Shown: positions 35,160-47,627 of the stretch, piece after piece
How positions within the stretch are numbered: the stretch's first letter is position 1
How the letters are laid out: each line of letters opens with the position of its first letter
Assembly (NCBI GenBank): GCA_917880885.1
Contig: OU862917.1
Coordinates: forward strand, 30,864,104 to 30,928,103
Direction: 5' to 3'
Length of the DNA stretch: 64,000 nucleotides
DNA from: Limnephilus marmoratus
Lineage: Eukaryota; Arthropoda; Insecta; Trichoptera; Limnephilidae
Notes under the pieces: model-generated
What the model saw: the letters and a program-made list of their open reading frames with translations, nothing else
What the model was told of the DNA's origin: nothing
The model's database searches: none
Made by a program: the position numbers and the translations under genes

Positions 35160-36130
35160 GTGTAAACCTTGCCTGTAGAAATAAACATCTAGAATGCACT
35201 TAGTAGTTCGACCCAAGGAATCATCTCTTATCATCCATAACCATTATAAGGGTAGCATAAATTGCTCCCTTATTTTATTTTATAGCGTGTTTCTGCATTT
35301 GTCTAGTAAATAATTCAGAGTATCGCCTATTTATTCACCGTAACGAGGCTTATTGCAAAATTTCAAGCCTTGCAATCCATAATTTATTAGCCTTAAAAGC
35401 CAGCGCCGATGGCATTTTAAGAAGTCGGGAGAAATTTCGCGAACCTAAAGCTCTTTCAAATGTTAATTATTTTTTAGCGTCTAATGCAACACTTGGGAAT
35501 TGGATCCGCGACAGATAAAACAAGATCAAGTACTGATTTTGAAAGGAAAGGGGTTGGTTTCTTAGATAAATTAAACTAATTAAAAATAATTAGCAAGTAC
35601 TTAATATGGAAATAGGCAGAAGTTCATTTTAAAAGAGTAACGGCAAATAACTGCCCACGTACTTGTTTGTTGGATGGTTAGGAATACAAATAACGAATAT
35701 TTATGGTGTTGCAGTATTAAATATTTATGTCTACAAAATGTCCATTATTTGACGAAGCTTTTCCGGTATTTGGAATGCTGAAAAAAAATCCGAAATATTT
35801 TCGGCATGTAAAAATAAAGGTATTATTTTCGGACTTTCCTGTTGTTGTAATTTTTTTTTATATACCTATATATTTATTTTTAAATTTAGAAACATACACA
35901 TACTTCAAAGTCCTGCTTTGGAAACTTTAAAATGTCCACTTGATAATTAAGAAAAAAAAACAGCGAAACATTTATAAATCTTGAGTTAATCCGTATACAA
36001 ATAATAATGTAGATTACACACTCTTACTTATTTAAAAAACAAATGTTAAGGATTTTTTTTTCTATTTACCCGCATAGTTCAAAAAAATCTCACTGTTTAG
36101 TTTGGTTTTTAGTGGCAGAAGATCTTTAAT
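35160..36130. other. No gene seen
   Basis: AT-rich sequence between two LINE fragments; nothing recognised. Confidence 0.4.
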
Positions 36131-36670
36131 AATATCTCTTCACCGGCTGATTCCAACTTATTTATTAAATGATTCCTGGTACCTACCCTGATGTATGGCA
36201 GTGAGGCATGGAACTGGCAGAGGAAGGATGAAAGTAAACTGAATGCTGTTGCAATAAGATCCCTGAGACGTATGTGTGGTAAAACCATGTATGATCGTGT
36301 TAGAAATGTGGATATCCTCAAAGAATGTAAGGCTGATGTAAGTATAATGAGCAAAATTAAGAAAGGGACCCTCAGATGGTTTGGGCACGTAGAGCGAATG
36401 AGCGAAGAAAGTAGTGTAAAAAGAATATACGATGCAAATGTGAATGGTAGAAGAAGTCGGGGACGCCCGAGGAAGACATGGTACGATCAAGTGAATCAGA
36501 TACTTGAGTCGGGCCATGTCAAAAGTCAGAATAATAGAAGAGTATGTATGAGACGATGTATGAATGTGAGTGAGGCAAAGAGTGTGTGCCAAGACCGAGT
36601 TGTTTGGCGGTCTGTCCTCTCTGCCTACCCCTACGGGGAAACGGCGTGATGGTTAGTTAGTTAGTTAGTA
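36130..36670 (+). pseudogene. RTE-like LINE 3' end
   Basis: An open stretch (36191-36646, stop TGA 36647-36649) encodes the C-terminal module common in arthropod RTE-type elements: MYGSEAWNWQRKDE, LRRMCGKTMYDRVRN, LRWFGHVERMSEES and GRPRKTWYDQV, then a QDRVVWRSVL ending. The element finishes right after the stop with a (GTTA)n tail (36651-36669). It is a different LINE lineage from the copies at 1.3, 8.0, 34.2 and 42.7 kb. Upstream the frame meets a stop near 36168, so the copy is 5'-truncated. Confidence 0.8.
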
Positions 36671-37134
36671 TAATAACATGTTACAATAATACTTTTTCCC
36701 GACCCGACAAAACACTACAATGGCCTTCAGATCATAACTTAGGTGATTCTAGCTGTTTTCAAGAGATAAGAAGCACGTTTTTCTAAACAACACATGATTT
36801 ATAACCAAAAAAAGACTCACACTAAAACAAGTAAACAATAATTGGTATAACTATGTCAGACTGTGATATACAGAAATCTGTTTTATCAACTATCACCACA
36901 ACAGTGCAACTATGCCGTTGCAAGTAGGAAATCTGCACTAATAAACTAGCTTCGAAATGTTATGCTAGAGGTCAGTAACCCTCGCTTTTTAAACACTCAC
37001 CTAATTTAACATAACCTAACTTTTGTTCTTTTTTTTCAATATGAAATTTATTTAAAATACGCCACTCCAAAGTTTAAACGTATAAGAAAAACAAAAGTTA
37101 TTGACGTGTGGAATTCCAGAAAGTGTACCTAAAT

Positions 37135-37964
37135 GAAGAGCGTTTCTACAAAGAGAAGTATCTATAAAAGTTTTAAGTGAATAATCACTCAGGTCAATAT
37201 TTTATGATAATCTTTAAATTTAAATTCACATTCAATTAACACGATTAATAATAAGAAAGCTCAATTCATTTTTGAAAAGCCATCTTTAATTAAAAATAAG
37301 TTGAAATTTGCGAATTTCGACGATAGAGATACATACATCAAGCACACAAACGTTCTCGGGTTACGAATAATTCAACAATGTTTGAAAATCTCTTACTATC
37401 ACCACAGTAAGCGGAAAATGTTGCTTGTGTCGTGATGAAGGGCTTAGCCAGCCGAGGAATCGTACACGCGACGCCCGGGTGGGATCCAAACGCGATGTCC
37501 ATTCAGGCACAGACCGGTCATTTCAGTACTACAAAAATGTTTTAAAAATAATTGTATGCCTTATCTTCTAAGGTACCTAATTACACCTAAACCATAATTA
37601 ATAAAAAATAATAGAAACGTACGTACAAAAGAATGCCTAGTAACACATAGATAAAAAGTGTGGTGTAGGAAACAGAAATAAAGTTTATATAATTGAGGGC
37701 CCATACTGAAATATGATAATAATCCTGGGCCTACACAGAAATATGATAATACTCACAGGACTTATACAGAAATATGATAAGTCTCTTTTACATTCTATAC
37801 CTACCCAGTTATAACACTTTTAAATTTAGATTTTCACTTTCTGTAAAAGTATAATTTAAAAGATTTTAAAACATCTGAATTTGCTCTTTCGTAGTCACCT
37901 ACGTATTGAATAAGAATAAAAAAAACGTTTGGGGTTAATATTTCCCGTTGTGAAAACGCTCCTC
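37135..37964. mobile_element. Non-autonomous TIR element, copy 2
   Basis: The ends are GAAGAGCGTTTCTACAAAGA and the reverse complement of GAGGAGCGTTTTCACAACGG. Interior blocks such as ATAATCTTTAAAT, TTCAATTAAC and AAAGCTCAATTCATTT match copy 1 (14424-15296). This copy is interrupted by a SINE family 2 insertion, whereas copy 1 carries a different insert. The family therefore predates both retroposons. Confidence 0.65.
37365..37535 (-). mobile_element. SINE family 2, minus strand, nested in TIR element
   Basis: The reverse complement reads TTGGATCCCACCCGGGCGTC, then GCGTGTACGATTCCTCGGCT, then the family body to GAATAACC-type end sequence. It matches 5387-5595 over most of its length. Confidence 0.65.
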
Positions 37965-39900
37965 AATTTAAATGGGTGTAAGTCTCTCCGAGTGTATTTT
38001 CGTCTATGTGTAATTCTAACAGTGTGTAATTTCATCAGTGTGTAATTCCGGCAGTGTTATTTTACATCCTGAAATTCATGCTTATGTAATTTCGTCCTGA
38101 TAACTTAAAACAGTTGTTAGTTTCTTATAACTAATAACCAAAACTTCAACAAATCCTCCCACAAATCCGAAAGACTTTTTCTGCCCTACTTGTCCCTGAT
38201 ACAAACTATTAAATAAATCAAAACATAACAAGAAACTATTAAAACTTTCTATGAGTAAAACATAAAATCATAAACAAAAAGGAAATATTAAATCACGAAG
38301 TTTAGGGGTTCAATTGTAACGACAGCGCTCAAATTTGAATTTATCGTAATCACGAATTGCCTAAAGTGTGAGATAGTGTATCCACGCTGTTCAGTATCTG
38401 TGTACAGGATCAACGCGGCTCCCCGTGGATCGTGTTTTTCTATGTGTCGGGTAAAAAGTAAATATATCTTCAGGAAATGCTCACAAAGGCAGAATACAAA
38501 CTACGAGCTGCGTGCTGTTAGCTGACAATGTGACTGATGGTGGTGATAGGGGAATTGCGATACGATGTGATGACTAGAATGTTAAACTAGGATGTATTGA
38601 TAGTTGTGCTAAAATATCAGAGAACCTTTTGAGACAATACAAAGAATTCCAAAAGCTAAAATTTTACAAAACTAAAAAGTTGGACTAAAAGCTGTACATA
38701 TATGTTTCCGCACCGATAAAGGTCTACTAGGGTTAAAAGTGCAAAGTAAAAGAAGAAGAAATTATTTTTCTGCTTACCCTAGAAAACGGCATCGATTAAA
38801 ATAGAACGATGAACTCGAAAAGATTTTTATTGTTCGTGAAACCATTTTAAGATTTTGTAGGTCACAAAGGTTGCGATGGGTTGGCAATGTTGAAAGATTG
38901 CCAAATGGCAGGAAACCAAAGGTTTTTTTATCAAGCGGGTAACGGTGGAAACTACTTAGAAAAGAGACGGTTTGGAAAATCCAAATAATAACACCCAGTC
39001 CATCAGCGTCCCACATATTATTATAAGTTTTATCTAGAAGTCAGTGTAAGCGCTATTTTTCGCTGTGACGGTAGCCGAACTTGTTATGGATGCCATCATG
39101 AAAACTAGACTCACTAAAAGGCATTGCTTTCTACTCTGTACCAAAACTGCTTTATAGGTAGTATTCTATTATGCAGGTTTTATGTCAGTATCGAAGGTTC
39201 GCTGGTTATAAAATACAGATGCCTAAGTGGAATGAGTAAATCTAATTTCTGCACGAAACGTTTGAACTAAACCGGCGCGGCGCACTGAGAAAATAACTCT
39301 TCGGAAATCGGCTAACTACTTAAAAAGTAAAGTTTGCAACCCTCACGTGGGGAGGGGTGAGGAGGGATGGGGTGCGTGCCGCCTTGCACTCAGGAAGTGT
39401 ATTATTGCGGTAGAATTAAATTGGATAAAGTTTAAATCATCCCTTAATGCCATAATATCAATAGGAAGTTCGCCAATAAATAATGTATCAATTTGAAAAG
39501 TTCGCCGTTATTCTTGTTCCCCGTCCGGAAGAAAGTGAAATAATGAAATAAATCATACCGATTGAGGAAACTCGCTGAATTGCTTCGCACGTATTTTCGC
39601 TTTTTTATACCTACGCTCGTTGAATAGGGAGCTTTCACACCTTTTATTGGGATTCAAAAAGGCTAAGCCTTCTTTTTATTCTATAAAGGCATAAATTTGC
39701 GATTTAAGATGCAATCAAATTAAGATAACGTTGCAAACCGAATAAATTTGCCGACTTTTAAAAGTTTCTTTACCATTTTCGTACTATTGATGATCAAATA
39801 AATCATAATAACTTTTCTAAATAGCGGTACTGTCAATACACCTTATCACTAAATACCTCATGAACCGAATTATTATTTTATGTGGTTATCATTTGAGTTA
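37965..39900. other. No gene seen
   Basis: AT-rich. A run of GTGTAATTTC/GTGTAATTCC motifs at 37990-38090 is loosely repetitive. No gene is recognised. Confidence 0.4.
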
Positions 39901-39904
39901 TGTA

Positions 39905-40062
39905 ATTGTAAGCGGTTGGTTCCCACCCAGGCGGTGTAAGTTTAATTCCTCGGCTGGTTAAATCCTCCGTCACACACAAGCAACAATTTCCGCTAACTGT
40001 GATGCTAGTAGAAGATTTTCAAATATTGCCCGGTTATTCGTAACCCAGGAATGTTTTTTTTT
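39905..40062 (+). mobile_element. SINE family 2 copy
   Basis: GGTTGGTTCCCACCCAGGCG, ATTCCTCGGCTGGTTAAATC, then the same body and GTTATTCGTAACCCAGGAATG as at 5387-5595. The 5' tRNA part is shortened. Confidence 0.65.
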
Positions 40063-40261
40063 GTTTGGTTCCTTAGAAGCATCTATGTTTATAGATAAGT
40101 TGTAGATACACTAAAAAAAGTAAAAGACCGGCAATAAGAAAATTCGAGCAAACGACGGCCATGACTATAAATTGTTACACACGAATTCTACCTGACGCTA
40201 AGTAAATTTCCTACATGCGCCTGAGCGTACTGATACGCTTTTAACACACTGTCACCCCACG

Positions 40262-40392
40262 GACCTCAGGAGATGGGGAGAAGTAACGGAAGGGGAGGGG
40301 AAGAAATAGGGGAAGGGATGGTAAGGAAAGGGGAAGATTGGGGAATAGAAAAGAAAGAAAGAAGAAGAATAGTAAAGAGTAGAGGAGAATCA
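40262..40392. repeat. Purine-rich tract with G runs
   Basis: About 130 nt almost free of pyrimidines on the plus strand, with several GGGG and GGG runs (for example GGAAGGGGAGGGGAAG). It could form a G-quadruplex or triplex. No gene is attached. Confidence 0.55.
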
Positions 40393-40399
40393 TACCCTT

Positions 40400-42519
40400 G
40401 GCGCTCTTTTGGACCACGTTCTAGGTAATAAATGCAGCTCTATGGGCGAATTAATCTCGTGTTGCATTTGCACATAATATGTAGGTACCGACTCGCGAAG
40501 TGCTGCTTTGATGGGCGCAGTTTGGTTTGTTAGAAGGAATTAATAGATTTTATTGCAGCTGGCGCGAGAATTAATTAACGTTGACGGATTTAATTAACTC
40601 CTTTGCTGTATACGAGCTAATGCAACAAAGTCAACATAATGTAAGAATGAATTATCCAAAAGATATCTTTTAATTCACAACATTATGAGTTCAGCACGTA
40701 AGTCCGCATAAAACATAGTTATCACCCTAAATATTCTTTCGTTTGGACGACGTCAATTTATTTTACGGGCAAGGATAAATCGTCGCGAGAATTTTTAAAA
40801 CAAAGCAGAAAGAATTTGCAGAGATAGCCATAAATTTAAAATATTCCCGAGGGATGATTTCGCTGCACCCCTCAATTTAATAAAGGCATAAAATATGACC
40901 CTCGTGCGGTATGCTGCCACCATATTTTTAATATGAACAATTCAATCAAATCTATGTCATTTTTTAAATTGCTAAATTCTATCATGCATTTTTTCCGCAC
41001 TTCGACGCCCAAAAGTTTTTAATCCGCTCTTAAAATCCGTATAATCGTTCATCCCGAAAAATAGTGTAACAAACCTAAAAATCTGAAGCAGGAAAATCCC
41101 TCCCTCCACGTCCAACTATTTTTTTCAAATAAATTAGAAAATAAGTTTTGAGGATGTATCGTACACATTGACTAGTTTAGGCATAAATAGGTCGAAAACG
41201 AAGTACCAAGTCGATACCCTCAGTGAGTATTGAACTTAATACATTAGGCTGCTTGATGGCGGTACAAGAGCATATGAGCAGAAGATTAGCAGATCACCCC
41301 ACGCATCCACATCAAAATAGAGCAGCTAATAGTCGAATGGAGCTGGATAATGACTACTGAAGACTACTTATTCAGAAAGATGTTATTAAAAATTTCGAGT
41401 TTTTTAGCTTAATTGAATCGGTTTTCGTTGATATTTCATCGACAATCATTTGTCTTTGTCTTTTCTATCCTGTCCATAGGTATTAGATTTGGTAGCTTGT
41501 TACGTTGTCCTTGGTCCCATGAATCGAAACATTTGCGGAATGTTACCCCTCCGCTAAATCTATTAGAACCGATAGCGTATCGGCTACACGTCCCCTGATT
41601 AATTATTGGAGAATTCGTGGATTCCCGCCATTGTTGCTAGCGGACCGGATGTCCGTTACAAAATACAAAATGGCCTCCGACTGAGATCATCAATTTGCGT
41701 ATCAGAATGCATCATTTTATTGGTTTTAATTGTTCCTCTACTCCATTTGTGTAGCGCTAAATGGGTACATTACTCGCGGCCGAGAATTCGCTCATTCGCT
41801 CTTTGTATACTCGTACCATTTAAATATGCAATGTTATTTTGCAAAGGATAATATTATGCATTAACTTAAGGACTGCTCATATTTAACGACAGTCTTTGTT
41901 AATTAATTTGAGGGTGGTTAAATATTTCATCCACGGAGTGGAAAAATAAAAAAAGTAGACGCGATCAAGAGTCATATAGTAATAAATCCTTAACTTTGCA
42001 CGTACCTACTTATACTATTGTAATGTTATTTTATTCTGTGGCTCACTAGCCCACAATGTAAATGATTACAACGTAAGTTCTACTTTAAGTTTATTGTGAA
42101 TTATAATGGTCGGGAGTAATATTGTATTTGGTAGCGACTGTTTACTAGAGCTCTCTGAATAAATCTAATCGTTGCCGGCCAGCTGTTCTGGATAATGCCC
42201 TGTGCTCGTTCGTGAAACTCCGGAATCCCGAACTTTCCCGAACGAGCGCGGTGTGTGAAAATATCTACATAATATGTAGATATTCTATATTATATATCAT
42301 ACACTACAACTATAATTATCAATTTATAAATGTTGGTTAATATACCAAAAACCAAATTTCTTATTAGGATATGATTTTTAATCGATAGGGAAAATTTCCA
42401 TGTGAATGCCTCATACCGAAGAAATGTTGGACTAAATATGTGGAAGGGGGTTCGAACAGAATCGAAATAAGTGTTGACTCAGCCCCTGCATTCCGAATTT
42501 CTAACGATTTTAACACATT
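40400..42519. other. No gene seen
   Basis: AT-rich sequence. Open frames at 41413-41851 have no family resemblance. Confidence 0.4.
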
Positions 42520-43430
42520 TCTCTTGAACACTTTAAATTTTTAACTTCCTAAAAATAATATACGTTATTTTTTAAGATAATATCTAGATATATTTGTAGA
42601 GCCAAAACGGTAATTACATGATTATACCCTCGATGGAAAAAAATCGCAAAGTATGATCCGAAAATGATTTAAAACACATTTTGTTCTGTTATTTAACATG
42701 TTATTTATTCATTTATTTATCGCCCAGAGGGCTTTTACATGTTTGGTTATATAATTAATTCATGACAGATGATTTTTAAACAGATAAAGAAATAATAAAA
42801 AATAAAATGAGTTAAGAAATGCACACAAGTCATAAAAATACAAAGATACAGCAATTTGACAGGTTTACAAAAAATTGAGATATGTTTAGGAATAGTTTTG
42901 GAAGTTTTTTTTAACAAGATCCACTAAATTCGCCAGGTTCATGTTAAATATGTCAACATCACCTAAGTACTGATTTCCCATAGTGTGAAATCGTTGTATC
43001 GGAGAGTGAGCAATGTGGTTTCGCTCATGAATGCTGCAGTAGAATAGTGTATTTCTTACTGTCGGTATTCGTAAGGTTATGAGTTGCAGGAGTTCGCAAC
43101 AGTCGAACTTAGAGTTAAGTATTTTGAATAAAAATGTTAAGTCGTTTATTTTACAACTGTCTTCTAGTGTGTGTATTTTTAGAATATTTAATAATAAATT
43201 ATATTTAGTTATAGGTATGAAAACATCACAATGTATCTTTAAAAGCAACTTAGGCATTTGTGGAGAGATTTTTGCTCTAATTTAAACGAGTCGTGTTTTA
43301 TTAAATATTTTCACAATTTTCTCGTCATTGTTATCGTTTTTTTATGTTAGCACGCTCCCTCTATCGTACGTATTTATAAAGCTCCCTTTCAAACCATCTT
43401 CTTTATCTTTTTGAACGCTTACTACGGAGC
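42520..43430. repeat. Interspersed repeat, copy 2, split by a LINE
   Basis: It aligns with 33480-33860 on both sides of the LINE insertion at 42705-43207. The uninterrupted copy thus acts as an empty-site reference for that insertion. Confidence 0.65.
42705..43207 (-). pseudogene. LINE (Jockey/CR1-type) 3' end with target duplication
   Basis: The minus strand encodes the family's C-terminal domain (SCKINDLTFLFKILNS, LLQLITLRIPT, then a short terminal DIFNMNL block), with a stop at about 42886. A UTR and an AATAAATGAATAAAT-type tail follow. The insertion is flanked by GTTAT (42700-42704 and 43208-43212). Comparison with the uninterrupted repeat at 33.5 kb supports these edges. It is 5'-truncated to about 500 bp. 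Confidence 0.78.
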
Positions 43431-43439
43431 CTTTAAAAT

Positions 43440-43655
43440 GAACATCTTTTCTAAACTGCTCCCAGCTGTTCGAAACCATTGGGATTATGGCATCCCCAAT
43501 TGGGGTATGTTATAAGAAGAAGGAAAGTATAAACGAAGAGGAAGACTGGGAAGTACTTAGCTATTCAGACCTGACCACTGATTACCTAAAGCCATTTCGA
43601 GTAACGTTTCGATTCTAAATGGTAAATTTTGATCTGAGTTGGAACTCTGAAAAGA
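43440..43655 (-). mobile_element. SINE family 1 fragment
   Basis: CTGCTCCCAGCTGTT, GGCATCCCCAATTGGGGTAT, GGGAAGTACTTAGCTATTCA and GCCATTTCGAGTAACGTTTC match the reversed body of the 3003-3483 copy. It lacks the tRNA head. Confidence 0.75.
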
Positions 43656-43659
43656 CAGG

Positions 43660-45035
43660 AGACAAATGACCAAGAACCGCAAATGCGGAGAACATTTTTG
43701 AAGGATGAAAAATGCCACCGAAGATGGTCTCCTCTGGTTTATAACACAGAGCTTTTCTTTTTCTTTTAAATAAAGTAACAATATATTTAAACTGTCTCTT
43801 TTCCGGAAACCAAATGAATATCCAAGAAGGTCCTTGAATAAATTTAATGTCGTGAGGTGCAAAAATGCAAGTAGATTCCACTTGCAATGCATGGGACCCC
43901 ATAAAATGCAGTTTCAAAAACAAGTTCGGTCCCTGGACAGCTATTACGCCTAGTGTACAGTCTCCACAGCCCACTGAATACTGAGAAGGGTTGTCCCTTA
44001 CCCTACCTACGAGGTCCTAGTCAAGATAATGGAATTCTAGAGGATAGGTTATATTTAAATAATGTGATGCCACATTTTCCGAAAGTTCAAATTGGGAGTA
44101 TTTTTATTTTCCAGAAACACTTTATTTTCAACACAATATCCACCATTATATTCTTAAAGATTTAAATTGGTGTGTGTGTGTGTGTGTTTTTTTTTTTAAA
44201 TTTAGATAGCATTCAATTTTTGGGAGGATCGTGAGGTAGGCTAGGTAGTGAGTTAGGTACCTGGAAAGACAGCTAAATCGCTAAAACCAATTCAAACAAC
44301 TTTTCGTTGTTTGACTTCTGAATGATGTTATATCTCATCAGAAAGTGACGAAAAACATATTTTACTAAAGCAAGATGCAAATACCTATCCGAGATTAAAA
44401 TTACTTCCCGTGGGTCGGTAAAGGTAAAGAAATTGTAAGGGATCGACAAAAATCGTAAGACTCGCAGAAAAACATGACTCGTAAACCAGCGAGCATTTCA
44501 ATACAGAAAACAAGGTACTATATACATAGCTATTATGCAAATTTGCCTGCCTACAGCCCTTTTATTCCGTCTAGTGCCTGAAAAGACCGTTATTTCCACG
44601 GAATCACAAACATCAACACAAACCGACAACGTTCCCGTCATTCAAAATATTTTTGTTTTAATTAGCAATAATAATTGGACGTTTGTTGGTACAGCGTTTT
44701 TCCTGAAAACAATGAAATTTATATGTAATGGTATATCTATATTGCTTATAAGTGGGAAATTGTCAGTATTGGGTACACAATGAATTAGAAACGTACAACG
44801 CAATACACTGTCGCTATTTTTTGTTAAAATATGATGTAAGAGTACGATGGAGTAAAAAATGTAAATGAAATCTTGGTCTCCAGTGACTTTATTGATGACT
44901 TTGACACGTGTCGTCACAGGACCTCAGTGGTACTCAGCCGAGTGAACTCCCAACCTGTTACCTGAAACTGTTCAAAACCTACAATTTTTTTAAGTTTTTC
45001 TAGAAAAAAAACTTCAATAATGTAATCGGAGACCA
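43660..45035. other. No gene seen; TG microsatellite
   Basis: (TG)n followed by a T run lies at 44170-44198. A possible very decayed SINE family 1 piece lies at 44260-44345. Otherwise nothing is recognised. Confidence 0.4.
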
Positions 45036-45039
45036 ACAC

Positions 45040-45105
45040 TTCTTTTGCATTTTTAACTCTAAATAATGTCAGGAAATACAGGTTAAAGTAAGTCAAGTAC
45101 GTTCC
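45040..45105 (+). repeat. TACAGGGTGT-class repeat, end block
   Basis: CTCTAAATAATGTCAG and TTAAAGTAAGTCAAGTAC match the end block at 805-865. Confidence 0.35.
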
Positions 45106-45839
45106 TGCATAACGGAATTGTTGCACTTACATCATTTTTTAACAAAAATAACAGTGCATTGCTTTGTACGTTTCCAACAATATAAGGCTTAATAATATTA
45201 ATACTTTTCACTTTAATATGCCTGATAATTGGCATGTTGGGTTTACTCACACGTGGCACTCCATATCGCTACTCCACAGTAGTGTAATCTAAGGGTTCTT
45301 CCACCCTGTGTGCGGTGGCCGCGAAGGATTTACCCTGAAATGTACCCTAATCCAGGCTCACTGCAACTCCCACGAACAGGAACGGGACCAGTTTGATATT
45401 TATCGCACTGAGAAGTAATGCTACTTTGTGGCTAAATACATGCGTTGCAAATTGAGAGAGCTCGGCATTGTCATTATTACAAATAGGCATTCGAGGCAAT
45501 TCTAATACGTTATGTTAGACGGTAGGTAGACTGGGGTGAAATATGAGCGTAATTATTCTGAACTTGAAATTGTCGCTGCAGTGTGATTAGTGGGAATTAC
45601 TTTGTTTACTGTTTTAAATTTTTAACCAGTTTGTTTATTGAATGAGCCATAATATGTGAATGGACGTTGGTAAGATTCTCGTTTTTTTGTTCGTTGTATT
45701 TTTGTTGTTAAGTTTAAAATGATAAGGAAATTAAGTAAATTCAATGAAAAAATGACAGCGAATGTTCATAAAAATTTTCGAGAAGTGACGGGAATTGCTG
45801 AAAAGATGAACTAAAATATGTATCAAAACATTTCAATTA

Positions 45840-46545
45840 CGAGGCATATTCAGAAAGTAAGTGTACTGTTTTTTTTTTTTTTTTTAAAGTGTATTAGAAA
45901 AAAAAAACAGGATAATGTTGATACACTTGTTTACTATTTTTATAAATAATTGCTAGCCCGTTCAATCCACGTGGTGAGCCGTGACACAAGTTTATTTTGC
46001 CCTTCTCGAAGAATTCTCCCGCCAGCTCCTTCCCCCTCTTCAGGGCCACTTTCTGCAACTGCTCGTCGGTTGAAAATTTATTTTAATCAATACATGCCTT
46101 TAGGAAGGTGAAAAGATGATAATCTGAAGGTGCCAAGTCAGAGGATTACGGGGAGTGGTTCAAAACATCCCAATCAAATGAGTCCATGATCTTATTGGTG
46201 GCTAAGGCTTTGTGAGGTCGGACGTTTTCGTGAAAAAGGCACACTTCTCTGGTCAGCATTCCCCTCCTTTTGTTTTGAATGCTCCTTTTGCGTTTTTTTA
46301 GGGTACACAATATTGTTGTGCATTGATGATCCCAACCTGAGGCCGAAATTTGAACAAAATGATGCCTTTTCGGTCCTAAAACACTGAGGCCATAATTTTT
46401 TTTGCCCGAAATTGTGGTTTTCAATTTTTTCACAGATGGGGAATTAGTGTGACGCCACTTTGACGACTTTTTTTCCCAGGCATGTAATGAGTCACCCACT
46501 TGCAGATCACAGCACTTGGCGGGATTTTTTGCCGACAACTTTCAT
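45840..46545 (-). pseudogene. Mariner-like transposase, C-terminal fragment with one TIR
   Basis: Minus-strand reading gives WRHTNSPSVKKLKT, a degraded KKNYGLSVLGPKRHHFVQI block, and HENVRPHKALATNKIMDSF, then DWDVLNHSP. The second Asp of the catalytic triad (HDN in relatives) reads HEN here. Downstream the decayed C-terminus continues to about 45890. The end at 45840 (CGAGGCATATTCAGAAAGTA, preceded by TA) looks like the terminal inverted repeat. The 5' half is missing and stops about 25 bp before the P-family element, so I cannot see a second TIR. Confidence 0.75.
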
Positions 46546-46773
46546 GTAACTGGACACTAAAACGTTAGTTTCATAGATGTATATAATATAACTGGATGGA
46601 TGACTCTCTTTGCCTCAGCGAATTTTGAGCGGTCCACCGGAAATCGACGTCCGCCATCTTGGAATGGTGCATAACAAGTGCCCAGTAAGCCATTTCTATA
46701 CCAGCAGCCGTCTAGTTTGAAGCAGTTTTAAGTAATATTTAATTAGTTTTAAGTAATAAAAATCTCACATTGT

Positions 46774-47013
46774 GTGGTGGGTCACTTTTCGGATAAGAGG
46801 TACATGTTCCCACAATTGTCGCACGATCTCGAAGCTGAATTTCACGGGGGTGAAGACTTCCATGAAACGCAGATAATAAGAAAAATTTCAGAGAAATTTG
46901 CGCTATTAAGGTTAAAGACATATGCAAAAAGATTTTCTCTAGAAAATGTAAATAATAATAAGGCAATCGTTAGACAGAAATTACATAAACTTATTTTATT
47001 TAATAATGTATAA
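46774..47013 (+). pseudogene. P/THAP9-like transposase C-terminal remnant
   Basis: The frame ends FALLRLKTYAKRFSLENV, then NNNKAIVRQKLHKLILF and NNV, with the stop at 47011-47013. The RLKTYAKRF...VRQKLHKL pattern resembles the extreme C-terminus of P-element/THAP9-type transposases. The family call rests mainly on the TIR and 8-bp duplication of the host element. No ATG starts it, and no THAP zinc finger or catalytic region is present. Confidence 0.5.
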
Positions 47014-47200
47014 AAAAATTGTCTGTGTATAAGTTGTATAAAATTTTTATCTGTATGTAAGTTGTATAAATTCTTTCTCTGTATATAAGTTGTTTAAATT
47101 TTTTGACTGTATATAAGTTGTATACATTTTTTGTATGTATATAAGTTGTATAATTTTTTTGTCTGTAAATTTTTGCTGTATTTTTGTTGTATTTGTTGTT
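47013..47200. repeat. Minisatellite, TGTATATAAGTTGTATAAAT-type units
   Basis: Five imperfect units of about 28-33 bp follow directly after the transposase remnant inside the P-family element. The unit is CTGTATATAAGTTGTATAAA plus a T-run. Confidence 0.75.
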
Positions 47201-47458
47201 GTATAAATTAAGTTGTGCAAATTTTGTTGAATAAATGTTAATTTTTTTTTTATTATTTCTATCCAATATTATGTACGACTGTTATTTTTTACTTTTGTTT
47301 GTCGATACATTTACTGCTTATAAGTTAATGGCACATGATGTTCCCATACTAAATATTGTAATTTTTTAAGAAATAAAAATGATACACCTATTAAATCTTG
47401 TAGTTTTGTTTCTGTTTCTCAACATATTTTGTTACCTACCCTACCTTCACCAGTGTTA

Positions 47459-47627
47459 AGGGGCATTCATTAATTACCTGAGCACAAACGAGGGGGGGGG
47501 GGGGGGTCCAGCAAAATCTCACGTTACTTGAAAAGAATATAAGAAGTGGTCCAAATTTATCTCACCGAGGGTGAGGGGGGGGTCTAGATTGGAATAAAAA
47601 CTGCTCACGTAATTAATGGATGCCCCC
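47459..47627. mobile_element. Harbinger-like MITE nested in the P-family element
   Basis: The 169-bp element has TIRs that begin (A/G)GGGGCATTCATTAATTAC on the left and GGGGGCATCCATTAATTACG on the right (reverse complement). TTA is present on both sides (47456-47458 and 47628-47630), the usual PIF/Harbinger target. Two long G runs (about 47492-47506 and 47574-47581) lie inside. It has no coding capacity. Confidence 0.75.

Noticed and set aside
36109..36592. Minus-strand frames opposite the RTE-like fragment
   Set aside because: They are shadows of the plus-strand LINE coding sequence.
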